Assembly: GCA_031761405.1 (NCBI GenBank)
Contig: JASEVX010000003.1
Coordinates: 115,776,116 to 115,840,115, forward strand
Length of the DNA stretch: 64,000 nucleotides
From: Serripes groenlandicus
Taxonomy: Eukaryota > Mollusca > Bivalvia > Cardiida > Cardiidae
Direction: 5' to 3'
The notes under the pieces were generated by a model, which was not told where the DNA came from, ran no database searches, and was given only the letters and a program-made list of their open reading frames with translations. How positions within the stretch are numbered: the stretch's first letter is position 1; each line of letters begins with the position of its first letter. Below, piece after piece: positions 12,201 to 21,392 of the stretch. Both the position numbers and the translations under genes were made by a program.

Positions 12201-15200
12201 CTATTATGACATTGATTGCTTTCATATTTAGTTTATACATTTAGGAACTATTGGTCCATCTACGCACCCCACTACACCCGTTCTGACCCTGGGTCAAGGT
12301 CAAGTTATATCAGAGTTATTGCCCCTTTTCTGTCTAAAAATCTAACTTTTTCGTCACGTTTTCAAATAACTTTTTTTCTACTCAAAGAATTAGATTGAAA
12401 CTTCTGACAAATGTTTATATCAATGTGTGTGATTGGTTCACAAAAGGGGGATAATCCAAATAATTTTATATCAGAGTTATTGCCCCTTTTCTATCAAAAA
12501 TTTAAATTTTCTGACAAGGCGCCGGCAGGTGACACACGTGCTCCGGGGAGCACTCCATTCTAGTTGAACTTAGAATTTTTGTCAAAAGTATTGAAAAGGT
12601 GTATTATCTTGCAATAGGTGATCCTGTGCGACTTTACCTAATACTTTAACTGTTCTGAAGTAGGCCCTGATATACGATGGCCCTGATAGGCGAGCTATAT
12701 TGTCCTCCGACAACTCTTGTTCTCAATAAGATTATGGCGTTCATATTTGGAATATAATTACAACTTATACATTTCTTCACATTGTATGCTGAAGATGCTG
12801 ATTTTGACCTTCTTTTTGAGGTAAAAAACATGATTTTGGGTGGTTAAAGTTTTAGGGCAAGTTGGGATTTTCATTTAATTTTTAAATTCTCTCAATAAGC
12901 ACTTGTGTTAGGGCTTTCATATTTGGAATATAATATTATATAATACCTTTCCTTATATTGTTAGCTGAAGATGCTGATTTTGACCTTCTTTTTGCGGTAA
13001 AAGACATGATTTGTAGTGGTTAAAGTTTTTGGGCAAGTTGGCATTTTCATTTAATTTTTTAATTTTTCTCAATAAGTACTTGTGTTAGGGCTTTCATATT
13101 GGGAATATAATTTACATATGATACCTTTCTTCACATTATATGTTGAAGATGCTGAGTGTGACTTTTTGAGGGTAAAAAACATGGTTTTTGTTTGATTTTG
13201 AGAATTTGAGATAAATTCATAATTTTTAGTTACGTTTCTTTCTAATTGTGAACATTCATTTATGAAATATAATTCTTCAACATATCAAATGTGTTTTGGT
13301 GTCAAACATTTGGATTTTTTTTTTTTAAGGTTTTGCTATTTTTAGATCGGTCAGTTTCAACATTTGCGTTTAGCTCAACATCAAAGGTTCATCATTCAAG
13401 TCACTTCATACTTAACACATTTGTTAAGAACATCGTACAATTAGGTTAGATAACTCCGTTATATTATGTCCCTTGATTGAATTAGGAAATTTGATTTTTA
13501 AATTATATATATTTATGTATGTATCTGTTCAGTTGCTTTTACATATAGAGTATATAATATGATTTAATAGTACTTAAGTGCAATATAATGAAATAGTACT
13601 TTATGTGAATAAGCGTTATATAGTCAAGCGCGCTGTCCTCCGACAGCTCTTGTTTAGCTCACCTGTCACGTAGTGACAAGTTGAGCTTTTGAGATCGCCC
13701 TTTGTCCATCGTCCGTCGTTTGTCCACAATTTCTTGTGAACACGATCAAGTCTTCATTTATTAGGATTATCGCCCTTTAAAATTGGCAAAATTGCTATAA
13801 TTGACCTTGTGAACAAGTATAAGTCATCATTTATTATCCGGTGTTTATCAAACTTATACAGTAGCTAGATATACATGAGAGCTCAGTTCCTTTCTGAATT
13901 ATGGCCCTTTAAAATTGGCAAAATTGTTATCTATTTTTGTAGAACAATTAAATTAGCACACTTAAACACTTACTCAGGTGAGCAATATAGGGCCATCATG
14001 GCCCTCTTGTTGCAATATGTTGTTAAATGATGTCAAAGCTGATTAAGATCCCAAATATGTTATATTAGAAGCTTCTGTAACATCCAAGACTTCAATATTG
14101 GTAGAAATGGCTTTCCATTCTTTTCACTCGGGATTGTTGGGTTAGCATTGTGACTGACTTTTGATCACTTGTTTCTGGATAAATGAACCAGAAGAACTGG
14201 TAATTTACGCAGGAAACATGTGATATAACTGAAATATTTATTTAAAATATGGTTTAAACAAACAGAATCTTTACTTTGACCTCCTTTGACTGGTTAACAA
14301 ACTGAAGCTCAGGATCAGACTTAGGATTTGAAGATTGTTCTGGATATGCAATGGTTGGCAATGCCCAATTGTTTGGTTTGTTTTACTGAAATGGACACTA
14401 ATTAATTATTTTTCTTCTTTAAAGGGAGATCACCCAACTTCATGCAATATCCTTATGCAAGGAGTAAATGGACAGAAGTTTGCCTTTGATGAAGAGATAG
14501 AATGTTACACATGTGGGGAGATGAAACCTTCATGTGGCGAGATGAAAGCTAAACATTGTACAGAATGTAAAGTGGTAGGTATCCTTTTATCACATATACA
14601 AAATCTGCAGCAGATAACTTTGAAAACATCTGAGGGGAAAATATAGAAAATCTCTAAATGTCAGGTTACTTTTGACACAGTTGATTTTTTTTTTTAGAAA
14701 TGAGATGTTGCTTGTTTTTAGCAGTTTCAGCAGTTTCACCTTTTACCACAATGTTTTCCACAGTGATCTGTTTCTAATTCAAAGGATTACAGAAATGAGT
14801 TGAAATCTTGATAGTCAAACAATTTTGTTACAACTTATGTACTGTTAAAGCTTTAAAGAACCTAGCCTGGTACATGGCGTACTATAGTTAATAAGTATGT
14901 CTGGCATGAACAAAATATGGTGACTTGCATTGTAGTCTGATATCCTGCATGATATAGTTTGTCAGGCACCCTATATATTATAGTAAATTGATATTGATTG
15001 GTTGAAAAATATGGCCACCAGGGGGTGGGACTGTTTTGCCTTATATTGCTAAAGTGAAAACTTTAAAGATCTTCTTCTCCAAAAGTATGTAGAAGATTTT
15101 AAAATAGTTTTTTAGAAATGTTCCTTGTTGCCTAATATAGTGGAGCAGTACTGGCCCTCTTGTGCCTCTTATTTGTAAACTCTACAGTGGGAAAGCACGA

Positions 15201-18200
15201 CTTCATGATGTAAGGATTGGGCCAGGTATTTCCAGAATGCAGCATAATTATGTTATCTGTTTTCAGGCAGCCTATTGTGACCGAATATGTCAGAAGTTAC
15301 ACTGGTCAACTCATAAGAAATTCTGCGCAAGTCTTGCAGGTAAAAAGTACTACATTGATGTCACAACCTGTTATCATGTACAGTGGGATCTGTGTATACC
15401 CTTTCCCTCATAAAGACGCTTTCTAACGCCTCTGCAGCAGACTGCTTTTTGAAAACATAGTGACAAAAGAAGAAATTGCTCAAAACGAGCAATTTCTCCT
15501 TTTGCCACAATGTTTTCCACTTTTAGTCATAGGTTATCAATTCAATTATAGAGAAAATATGTTCAAAGTCGTCTGCTGCAGAATTGTCGTATGAGGGAAA
15601 GGGATAAAGACCAACCCATGGGAAGACAACACTGCGGTCTTATTCACAGATGGTCTTTCTTTACAGGGTCATTTATGTGTAATTTGAAAATAAAAAGTTC
15701 AGTTGCTATAGACAGGGAACTGTTATTCCTAGGTGGTCTTTAGTTGATTGATTGATTGGGGTTTAATGCCGTTTTCAACAATTTTTCAGTCATATCACGG
15801 CGACCAATTCACCTACTCATGCGTTTCCTGGTTTTCCCACACCAGTACACCACACAACATACTTTCCAAGCAATTGGCTGCTTTTCCACATAGACTGTTA
15901 AACAGCCCATTGGTGAAAGACGAGTGACGCAGGTCACAATGACTTTTGTCAAACATCGGAAATAGTGTTGGCCGAGCCGGGATTCGAACTCACAACCCCT
16001 GGCCACTTTATTTAGACTTTTCAAAATTTATAATATTTGGGAAAAAGAATAAAACATCAAACAAAAGCAACCTATGATAATTCATGTTCTAATTTTTAGC
16101 TCACCTGTGTACGAAGTGCTCAAGGTGAGCTATTGTGATCACAATTTTTTTTCCCGTGTCCATCCCGTGTCCATCCGTTGTGCGTTGTCAACAATTGCCT
16201 TGTTAACACTCTACAGGCTACATTTTGCATCCTATCTTCATGAGGGATTATAAGAACATTCATCTCCATCAAATCTTGGATAAGTTCGAAACTGGGCCAT
16301 ATGATGTCAAAAACTAGGTCAAATTGAAGGAAAATCTTGTTAACACTCTAGAGGCCTCAATAATTGCCTTAGCAATTTTGTCAGAATGTTTGTCTTTATG
16401 ATATCTAGGTCAAGTTTGAATATAGGTCATATTGGGTCAGAAACTAAGTCACAAGGCCAAATTGAGGGAAAATCTTGTTAACACTGTAGCAGCCGCATTT
16501 TTGCTTCAGTATCTTCAAATTTGAATGTTTGTCTTAATGATATCTAGGCCAAGTTCAAATATGGGTGATATACAGTGTTAAAAACTAGTTCACTAGGCCA
16601 AATTGAAGGAAATATTTTTATTTTTACTTTAAGAAAGTTGAAACTTGTCAGAATGTTTGTTTTGATGATATCTAGTCCATGTTCGAATATGGGTCATATA
16701 TGGTAAAAAAAAAGAAGGTCACTAGGCCAAATGAAGGAAAATCTTGTTAACACTCCAGAGGTTGCATTTTGAATCCTTATCAGAATAATTGTCTTGATGT
16801 GTTTTGCATTGGAAATCATTGTGCTTAATTCAGGTGAGCGATCTAGGGCCATCATGGCCCTCTTGTTTCTTTTTTTCTGTAGTAATTTTATATTTAGAAA
16901 ATTTTGTATAAATAATTTGTTAATATTATTATAGATTATAGAGAACAAGGGTATGAAGTATTTTCATTGAATGGCTCCATTATATCATCTTAATGTTAGA
17001 AAGCATTTAAACTGAATTTTTTTAAAAATATTTTACTAGAGGACTATAAAAGAATTCAAGAACAGAAAGAGAAAGAAGAAGAATTAGCAAAACAGAACAT
17101 ATTGAAACAAGAGAAAGAATTAGCTGAAATAAAGAAACTTGGGACTGCTGATAACACACAATCAAATAGTGAAGACAAAGCAGCAACAAATGATGGGACA
17201 AAACCCAAGGTTACTAAAAGCAAAAAGGCAAAAAGCAAAAAATCCAGTAGTAAAGACAAACCAGCAACAAATGATGGGACAAACAAAGCCACAACATCCA
17301 GTAGTGAAGACAAACAAGCAGCAACAAATGTCTTGACCGACACCACAGGTAATAAGGTGGAAGGCCAAAAATAAAATTCCTGTTTCTTGAAAAAGAGTTT
17401 ACAACTCTTTCTTGAAAATTTGGAGAGTGCTTGACCTTAACCCTTTCCCTCATACAACAATTCTGCAGCAGACGACTTTGAACATATTTTGTCAAACAAT
17501 AGAAAATCTCTTTAATTGAATGGATAACCTAGGACTTAAAGTGAAAAACATTGTGGCAAAAGGAGAAATTGCACGTATTGTGCAATTTCTTCTTTTGTCA
17601 CTATGTTTTCAAAAAGCCGTCTGCTGCAGCGGCGTCAGAAAGCGTCTATATGAGGGAAAGGGTTAACCCTTTCTCACCTGTAGATGCATTTTGACACCAC
17701 TGCAGCAGACAACTTTTTGAAAACATTGTGGCAAAAGGAGACATTGCTCATGGTGATGAGCTTTTTAGCTCACCTGTGCACGAAGTGCTCAGGGTGAGTT
17801 ATTGTGATCGCCCTATGTCCGGCGTCCGTTGTCCATCGTCCGTCGTCCGTCAACATTTTCTCCTCTGTAACCGGTGGGTCAACTGGGATGAAACTTCACA
17901 GAAAGCATCCTCTCAATGTCCTCACCAGAATTCCTTAACATTTTTGGGATCCATGCAGAATTCTGGTTTCCATGGCAACGAAATGAAAAAAACTTCAAAA
18001 TTCTTAAAAAATCTTCTCCTCCGAAAGTGTCAGGCCGATTTTCAAATTATTTTGTAGAAATGATCCTTGGGTGACCCTCTATCAGATTCCTTCAAGCCAT
18101 GTTGATTGGTTGAAAAACATGGCCGCCAGGGGGCGGGGCTATTTTGCCTTTTATGGTTATAGTGAAAACTTAAAAAATCTTCAACATCTTCTCCTCAGTA

Positions 18201-21200
18201 ACCAGTGGGTCAATTGGGATGAAACTTCACAGAAAGCATCCTCTCAATGACCTCACCAGAATTCCTTCAATTTATTGGGATCCATGCAGAATTCTGGTTT
18301 CCATGGCAACGAAACGAAAAAAACTTCAAAATTCTTCTCCTCCCAAATTGGTTGGCAGATTTTGAACTTATTTTGTAGAAATGTTCCTTGGGTGACTCTC
18401 TATCAGATTCCTTGAAGCCATGTTGATTGGTCGAAAAACATGGCCGCCAGGGGGGGCGTTTTTTTTTTGCCTTATACGGCTATAGTGAAAACTTAAAAAA
18501 TCTTCTCCTCCAAAAGTGTCAGGCTGATTTTCAAATAATTTTGTAGAAATGTTTCTTGGATGACCCTCTATCAGATTCCTTTAAGCCATGTTGATTGGTC
18601 AAAAATTATGGCCGCCAGGGGGGGCGGGGCTATTTTGCCTTATATAGCTATAGTGCAAACTTAAAAAATCTTTTTCTCCAAAAGTGTCAGGCCGATTTTC
18701 AAATAATTTTGTAGAAATGTTCCTTGGATGACCCTCTATCAGATTCCTTCAAGCCATGTTGATTGGTCAAAAAACATGGCCACAGGGGGTCGGGGCTATT
18801 TTGCCTTTTATGGCTATAGTGAAAACTTAAAAAATCTTCTCCTCCAAAAGTGTCAGGCCGATTTTCAAATAATTTTGTAGAAATGTTCCTAGGGTGACTC
18901 TCTATCAGATTCCTTTAAGCCAAGTCGATTGGTCGGAAACTATGTCCGCCAGATGGCGGGGCTTATATAGCTAAAGTGAAAAAAAAAATCAAGTGAGCAA
19001 TTCCAGGGCCATCATGGCCCTCTTGTTTAGCTCTACTGAGCACGATAGATAACTGAGGCCAAAATTATCAGTGAAGTCATTGTAATGTAAAATTAGTTTC
19101 CTAGCATGTGTATATAATATGTAAACTTACAAAAACTTGAACAAATCCGACCAAGTTGTGAATTTTGTGATCAGCAGCCAGTTTTATCATTTCCCTTGGG
19201 TGGCTGCTGATCGCAAATTTGACTGTACTGTTTACCAAAATATTTAAGAATCAACTACAGCAGATCTGTTGTATGTTCGAAGAAGCTAAGAAAACTTTTC
19301 AAGACCTTGAAATATCTTTGAAATTTAAACATGCTGATAACTTATAAATATCAGGGTTACTTTGTAAAATATGTGTTTAACCCTTTCCCACATAAAACAA
19401 ATCTGCAGCAGGCGACATTGGAAACATACCCGCAAAATTATGGATTTATTCTTTTAAAGAAAGTGTATTTATTAAATAGAATTGAAAATATTCTGGCAAA
19501 TGAAGAAGATGCTCATGATGATTGGTGACCCTCTACCAAGATTGTTCAAATTATTATAATCTTTCGATAAACATGGCCACCAGGGGGCATTGCATATTTT
19601 CCTTGTGTGCATTGAGTAAGTACAATGAAAACTATTTAATTTCTTTTAACCCTTTCCCTCATATAGACGCTTTCTGATGCCTCTGCAGCAGACAGCTTTT
19701 TGAAAACATAGTGACAAAAGAAGAAATTGCACAAAACGTGCAATTTCTCCTTTTGCCACAATGTTTTCCACTTTTTGTCATAGGTTATCCATTCAATTAT
19801 GGAGATTTTCTATTTTTTGACAAAATATGTCCAAAGTCGTCTGCTGCAGAATTACCGTATGAGGGAAAGGGTTAAATCAGGTGAGCAATTTAGGACCATC
19901 ATGGTCCTGCTGACTTAATGTTTTCAAAGTTGTCTGCTGCTGATTTATTGTATGTAGGAAAGGATTAACTTAAACCCATCTGTAATTGAAAAGTGAAATT
20001 GTTGAATAGAATTTAAAACATTGTGGCTAAAGGGGAAAATCCTTTATTCTGTCATTTATATAGATTTTTTCATATTTCCCCCCCAGGGTGTTCTTAAAAA
20101 GGTCTGCTGCAGATTTGTTGTATGTGGATATGGTATGCCAAATGTAATTATTTCCCTTACAGGTGATAAGACGAAAGAAGAAGATGAAAATATTCCAGAC
20201 ATTAATACAATACTGTCAGATCCAGCCATTCGGAGGGCTTTTCAGGTAAAAAAAAAAGGCCTGAGGGTTTCCTTTAATTTGTGTTGGTTGAGGGGGGGGA
20301 AAGATAGATATCCTTCCGTATGTGCATGTTGATCAAGATCTGGACTGGTCGCAATTGCCCTATTGTTGGTTTTTGTCTCGCTGCCACAAAATAGCAAAAG
20401 CATGCCTAGGGTGTTGCTTTTCTGGCAGTGGCGTCAAACATTTGTGTTAAACTTAACATTTAACCCTTTCCCTCATATAGACGCTTTCTGACGCCTCTGC
20501 AGCAGACAGCTTTTTGAAAACATAGTGACAAAAGAAGAAATTGCTCAAAACGAGCAATTTCTTCTTTTGCCACAATGTTTTCCACTTTAAGTCATAGGTT
20601 ATCCATTCAATTATAGAGATTTTCTATTTTTTGACAAAATATGTTCAAAGTCGTCTGCTGCTGAAATGTCGTATGAGGGAAAGGGTTAAGTTTGGTACTT
20701 TTTCTTTTTCTAAATAAGTGCTAGAGTTAGAGCTTTCAAAGTTAAATCACGGATGCATCTTGCACCCTTCTTCAATGAAGATGCTAAGTATGACCTTATT
20801 TTGGGGGTGAAAAACATGAATTTGTGTGGTTTTTAGTGGATTTTGAGAATTGGGAATAGCATCTTCATTTTTGTTAGAATTATTTAAAATTGAGCCGCAC
20901 ATTTAATGACAGTGGCCATTTTTTAAAACAGTAAATTGGAAAACTAATGGAGTTAAGGTAAATCAGGTGAGCGATATAGGACCATCATGGTCCTCTTGTT
21001 TTAAACCATTGTAACAAAAGGGGAAATGAAATCATTATACATTCATTAATAGAGATTTTTCATTTTTTTGCTTGGCTGTTTAGTGCAGATGTGTTGTAAA
21101 TGGGAAAGAGTTAAAAGATAAACAGACATATATGAATTCTTTCTCTCTTCTAGGATAAAGAAATTGAAAAAGCCCTGAAGGAAATAAAGGAGGATCCCCT

Positions 21201-21333
21201 TAAAATTAAGAATTATACTGAAAATAAAAAGCTTCAGGATTTGATAGAAAGGATAACGGAAAAAATACCTCTGCCTAAAAAAGAGGACAAAACTCCAGAA
21301 GAAAAAGCAAAAGAGGCAAAGAATGCAATTTAG
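3176..21333 (+). CDS. ANKMY2-like protein, copy 1 (5' partial, exons 5-13)
   Basis: Ankyrin and MYND zinc-finger protein; family members act as adaptors, and vertebrate ANKMY2 is known for binding FKBP38 and affecting ciliary/Hedgehog signalling. Exons: 3176-3250, 4555-4640, 8674-8867, 9417-9552, 14425-14574, 15267-15339, 17040-17348, 20163-20245, 21154-21333, in total 1286 nt. All internal boundaries are AG/GT, phases agree throughout and no in-frame stop occurs before TAG at 21331. Each exon has a counterpart in copy 2. The sequence enters in phase 1 at GQHQC, the end of the ankyrin region. Compared with copy 2, exon 9 has +21 bp inside the MYND finger, exon 11 has +81 bp in the linker and exon 12 has +3 bp. 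Exons 1-4 are expected left of the window; if they are absent this copy is a 5'-truncated pseudogene. Confidence 0.85.
4098..4311. mobile_element. TTAA-flanked palindromic MITE
   Basis: Begins TTAA ccctttccctcata and ends tatgagggaaaggg TTAA; the arms are near-complementary through the central gaaattgctc / gagcaatttc hairpin. Copy 2 has the empty site with a single TTAA at 35291-35294 (ctatTTTAAtcccc), so this insertion happened after the duplication. Confidence 0.9.
4555..4640 (+). CDS. ANKMY2-like copy 1, exon 6
   Basis: Encodes [20 protein letters not shown] and on to NLHPVK, the short conserved link after the ankyrins (the human protein has a similar EPKLPP stretch). Phase 1 in, phase 0 out; acceptor aacag, donor gtactt. 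Confidence 0.85.
4768..6095 (+). mobile_element. Rolling-circle-like non-autonomous element
   Basis: Head agctcacctg ... aggtgagct forms a hairpin; tail gggccatcatggccc hairpin then tcttgtt. Between them are about seven degenerate units of 150-170 bp, each with ggtcactaggccaaattgaa and aaatcttgttaacac. No ORF of substance. It accounts for about a third of the very long copy 1 intron 6 (4033 bp against 226 bp in copy 2). Confidence 0.7.
6096..8673. other. Gene-free part of copy 1 intron 6
   Basis: Holds a scrap of the tRNA-derived SINE head (about 6172-6212), a (taag)n microsatellite (6376-6400), the poly-G element described separately, and a solo MITE end tgagggaaagggttaa (8597-8612). Nothing recognised in 7860-8590. 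Confidence 0.5.
7208..7834 (+). mobile_element. Repeat element with poly-G and internal repeats
   Basis: Begins tatgcccccgcaaacaaag followed by a run of about 17 G and a gtctgtctgtccgt simple repeat. Two copies of a unit of about 185 bp (aagcactactcctcctaaac ... gtagatatgcatga) start near 7325 and 7508. No transposase. Boundaries are approximate. Confidence 0.5.
8674..8867 (+). CDS. ANKMY2-like copy 1, exon 7
   Basis: Encodes VSYHLQENEELMKDSDKVCK onward to DNLDKWLKS, an alpha-helical region between the ankyrins and MYND. Phase 0 in, phase 2 out. By my count it has 11 differences from copy 2 over 194 nt, nine of them changing the residue. Confidence 0.88.
8868..9112. repeat. Short repeats containing acaacatagggtttg
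   Basis: Three imperfect units of about 60 bp (acaacatagggtttggtttg, gtgacaagagagagac, ttgagcacc) lie just after exon 7. The same motif is at 37265-37440 in copy 2 and singly near 27195-27245 and 10830-10890, so it predates the duplication. Confidence 0.6.
9113..9367. mobile_element. Palindromic MITE, 255 bp, copy 1 only
   Basis: Termini atgaggcatcccacgagaaa and the complement of ttcttttggaacggctcat match for about 50 bp, followed by further inverted similarity (aacattgtggactctgtgta against gcagagtccataatgtgg). Absent from copy 2, where a different transposon sits within about 10-20 bp of the equivalent point. Confidence 0.75.
9417..9552 (+). CDS. ANKMY2-like copy 1, exon 8
   Basis: Completes LKS then [20 protein letters not shown] to SQTKI; matches the human family pattern of LLKGR, DG and a FPY motif. 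Phase 2 in, 0 out. Only five differences from copy 2, four silent, in contrast to exon 7. Confidence 0.88.
9765..10112 (+). mobile_element. Rolling-circle-like element fragment
   Basis: Two units carrying gattttcaaataattttgta, gttccttaagtgaccctcta and gccatgttgattggtcgaaa, ending caggtgagcgatccagggtc, atggccctcttgtt. The head is not visible, so it looks 5'-truncated. Confidence 0.55.
10186..10417. mobile_element. TTAA MITE
   Basis: TTAA ccctttcccacatacaac to tctatttgggaatggg TTAA with gcagcagatgactttcaaaa and internal hairpin. A more diverged member (fttt/tttggg ends). A partial sister follows at about 10616-10765. Confidence 0.75.
11380..12564 (+). mobile_element. Nested Helitron-type element ending CTAGT
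   Basis: Head agctcgccagtacgaagtac, tail gtgctccggggagcac hairpin then tccattctagt. A 16-nt hairpin about 6 nt before CTAG-T is the classical Helitron 3' end. A sister tail lies at 50585-50888. Confidence 0.65.
11500..12310. repeat. Tandem array, unit about 180-189 bp
   Basis: Five copies containing tttaggaactattggtc, catctacgcacaccactaca, ctgaccctgggtcaaggtca and gtttgcgtttaacgtttaac. Copy starts near 11506, 11691, 11880, 12060 and 12237. They form the body of the nested element; the step from 189 to about 179 is due to loss of a duplicated ttctacttggt. Confidence 0.85.
13656..14011 (+). mobile_element. Rolling-circle-like element abutting the previous one
   Basis: Head agctcacctgtcacgtagtg starts one T after the tail of the element that ends at 13654; tail caggtgagcaatatagggcc, atcatggccctcttgtt. 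The two elements are arranged head-to-tail. Confidence 0.7.
14425..14574 (+). CDS. ANKMY2-like copy 1, exon 9 (MYND part 1, with duplication)
   Basis: Encodes [20 protein letters not shown] and then the first MYND cysteines. Where copy 2 has C-x2-C-x7-C-x2-C, this exon has C-x2-C-x14-C-x2-C, because a 21-bp direct duplication repeats CGEMK and adds one cysteine (CGEMKPSCGEMKAKHC). The frame is kept. Whether the finger still folds is open; the extra cysteine could replace an original ligand. Confidence 0.88.
15267..15339 (+). CDS. ANKMY2-like copy 1, exon 10 (MYND part 2)
   Basis: Encodes [20 protein letters not shown] and ASLA, giving the C-x3-C-x7-H-x3-C second half of the MYND finger. Phase 0 in, 1 out. 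Confidence 0.9.
15395..15607. mobile_element. TTAA-type MITE shared by both copies
   Basis: ccctttccctcataaagacg to tatgagggaaaggga, with flanks decayed to TATA/GATA. The orthologous insertion is at 43402-43630 in copy 2, so it predates the gene duplication. Confidence 0.8.
15744..16003 (-). mobile_element. tRNA-derived SINE, - strand, 5' truncated
   Basis: The 3' tail ttgattgattgattgggg opens it on the + strand; the body includes cagtcatatcacggcgacca and gctgcttttccacatagact, and the box B complement gattcgaac lies near 15981. Box A is missing. Copy 2 has no SINE here (43757-43780 runs ctttaatacatgttccactt), so it inserted into copy 1 after the duplication. Confidence 0.8.
16098..16867 (+). 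mobile_element. Rolling-circle-like element shared by both copies
   Basis: Head agctcacctgtgtacgaagt, tail ggtgagcgatctagggccat, catggccctcttgtt. Orthologous to 43870-44287 with the same flanks, but 770 bp here against 418 bp there: internal units were gained or lost after the duplication. Confidence 0.75.
17040..17348 (+). CDS. ANKMY2-like copy 1, exon 11 (charged linker)
   Basis: Begins [20 protein letters not shown], a probable coiled coil, then a Lys/Ser/Thr-rich linker in which DKAATNDGT and DKPATNDGT are repeated 27 residues apart. 309 nt against 228 in copy 2; the 81-bp difference equals the distance between the two DNA repeats (cagcaacaaa at 17181 and 17262). Low-complexity composition suggests disorder. 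Confidence 0.85.
17437..17666. mobile_element. TTAA MITE, with a second partial copy sharing its TTAA
   Basis: TTAA ccctttccctcatacaac to tatgagggaaaggg TTAA. The right TTAA (17663-17666) is also the left end of another member (ccctttctcacctgtagatg), which is cut at about 17766 by a rolling-circle-like element. Confidence 0.85.
17767..19027 (+). mobile_element. Rolling-circle-like element, five internal units
   Basis: Head agctcacctgtgcacgaagt with gcgtccgttgtccatcgtcc; about five units of 170 bp (atgttgattggtcgaaaaac, atggccgccagggggcgggg, gtgtcaggccgattttcaaa); tail gggccatcatggccctcttg tt. A further head (agctctactgagcacgatag) starts one T after it, another head-to-tail junction. Confidence 0.7.
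19646..19875. mobile_element. TTAA MITE
   Basis: TTAA ccctttccctcatatagacg to tatgagggaaaggg TTAA, with the central gcacaaaacgtgc hairpin variant. An older partial member precedes it at about 19378-19520. Confidence 0.85.
20163..20245 (+). CDS. ANKMY2-like copy 1, exon 12 (start of STI1-like domain)
   Basis: Encodes [20 protein letters not shown] then PAIRRAFQ. The pattern L-SDP-x-x-x-x-AFQ is the first half of an STI1/HOP DP-type repeat. One codon (Thr) longer than copy 2. Phase 1 in, 0 out. Confidence 0.85.
20460..20689. mobile_element. TTAA MITE
   Basis: TTAA ccctttccctcatatagacg to tatgagggaaaggg TTAA in copy 1 intron 12; hairpin core gctcaaaacgagc. The copy 2 intron has diverged too much here to show an empty site. 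Confidence 0.85.
20700..21000 (+). mobile_element. 3' end of a rolling-circle-like element next to exon 13
   Basis: Contains an internal unit of the family seen at 11.1-13.6 kb (gaagatgctaagtatgacct) and ends aggtgagcgatataggacca, tcatggtcctcttgtt at 21000. The identical tail and flank at 47281-47325 in copy 2 shows that the 3' end predates the duplication. Confidence 0.6.
21154..21333 (+). CDS. ANKMY2-like copy 1, exon 13 (STI1-like domain and stop)
   Basis: Starts [20 protein letters not shown] and ends [11 protein letters not shown] followed by TAG. A D-x-x-I-x-x-AL-x-x-I-x-x-DP-x-x-x segment followed by LQDLIERI fits the second half of an STI1 repeat. Highly similar to copy 2. Confidence 0.88.
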   Translation, partial: DKEIEKALKEIKEDPLKIKNYTENKKLQDLIERITEKIPLPKKEDKTPEEKAKEAKNAI

Positions 21334-21392
21334 TGGCTAAAATAGAGGCTGATGGTTTTTGTTTGTACTGGTGAGTTATTGTGCCCCTCTTT

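Larger units (their letters stand above)
11111..13654 (+). mobile_element. Rolling-circle-like element with nested insertion
   Basis: Head agctcgactattcgaagaat; repeated units of about 170-190 bp (agggcaagttggcattttca, gggctttcatatttggaata, gctgaagatgctgattttga); tail ctgtcctccgacag hairpin then ctcttgtt. A second family (11380-12564) is inserted inside. No coding capacity seen. Confidence 0.6.

Noticed and set aside
17056..17346. - strand ORF of 96 residues over exon 11
   Set aside because: It is the shadow of the Lys/Ser/Thr-rich linker exon, whose + frame fits the splice phases and is conserved in copy 2.
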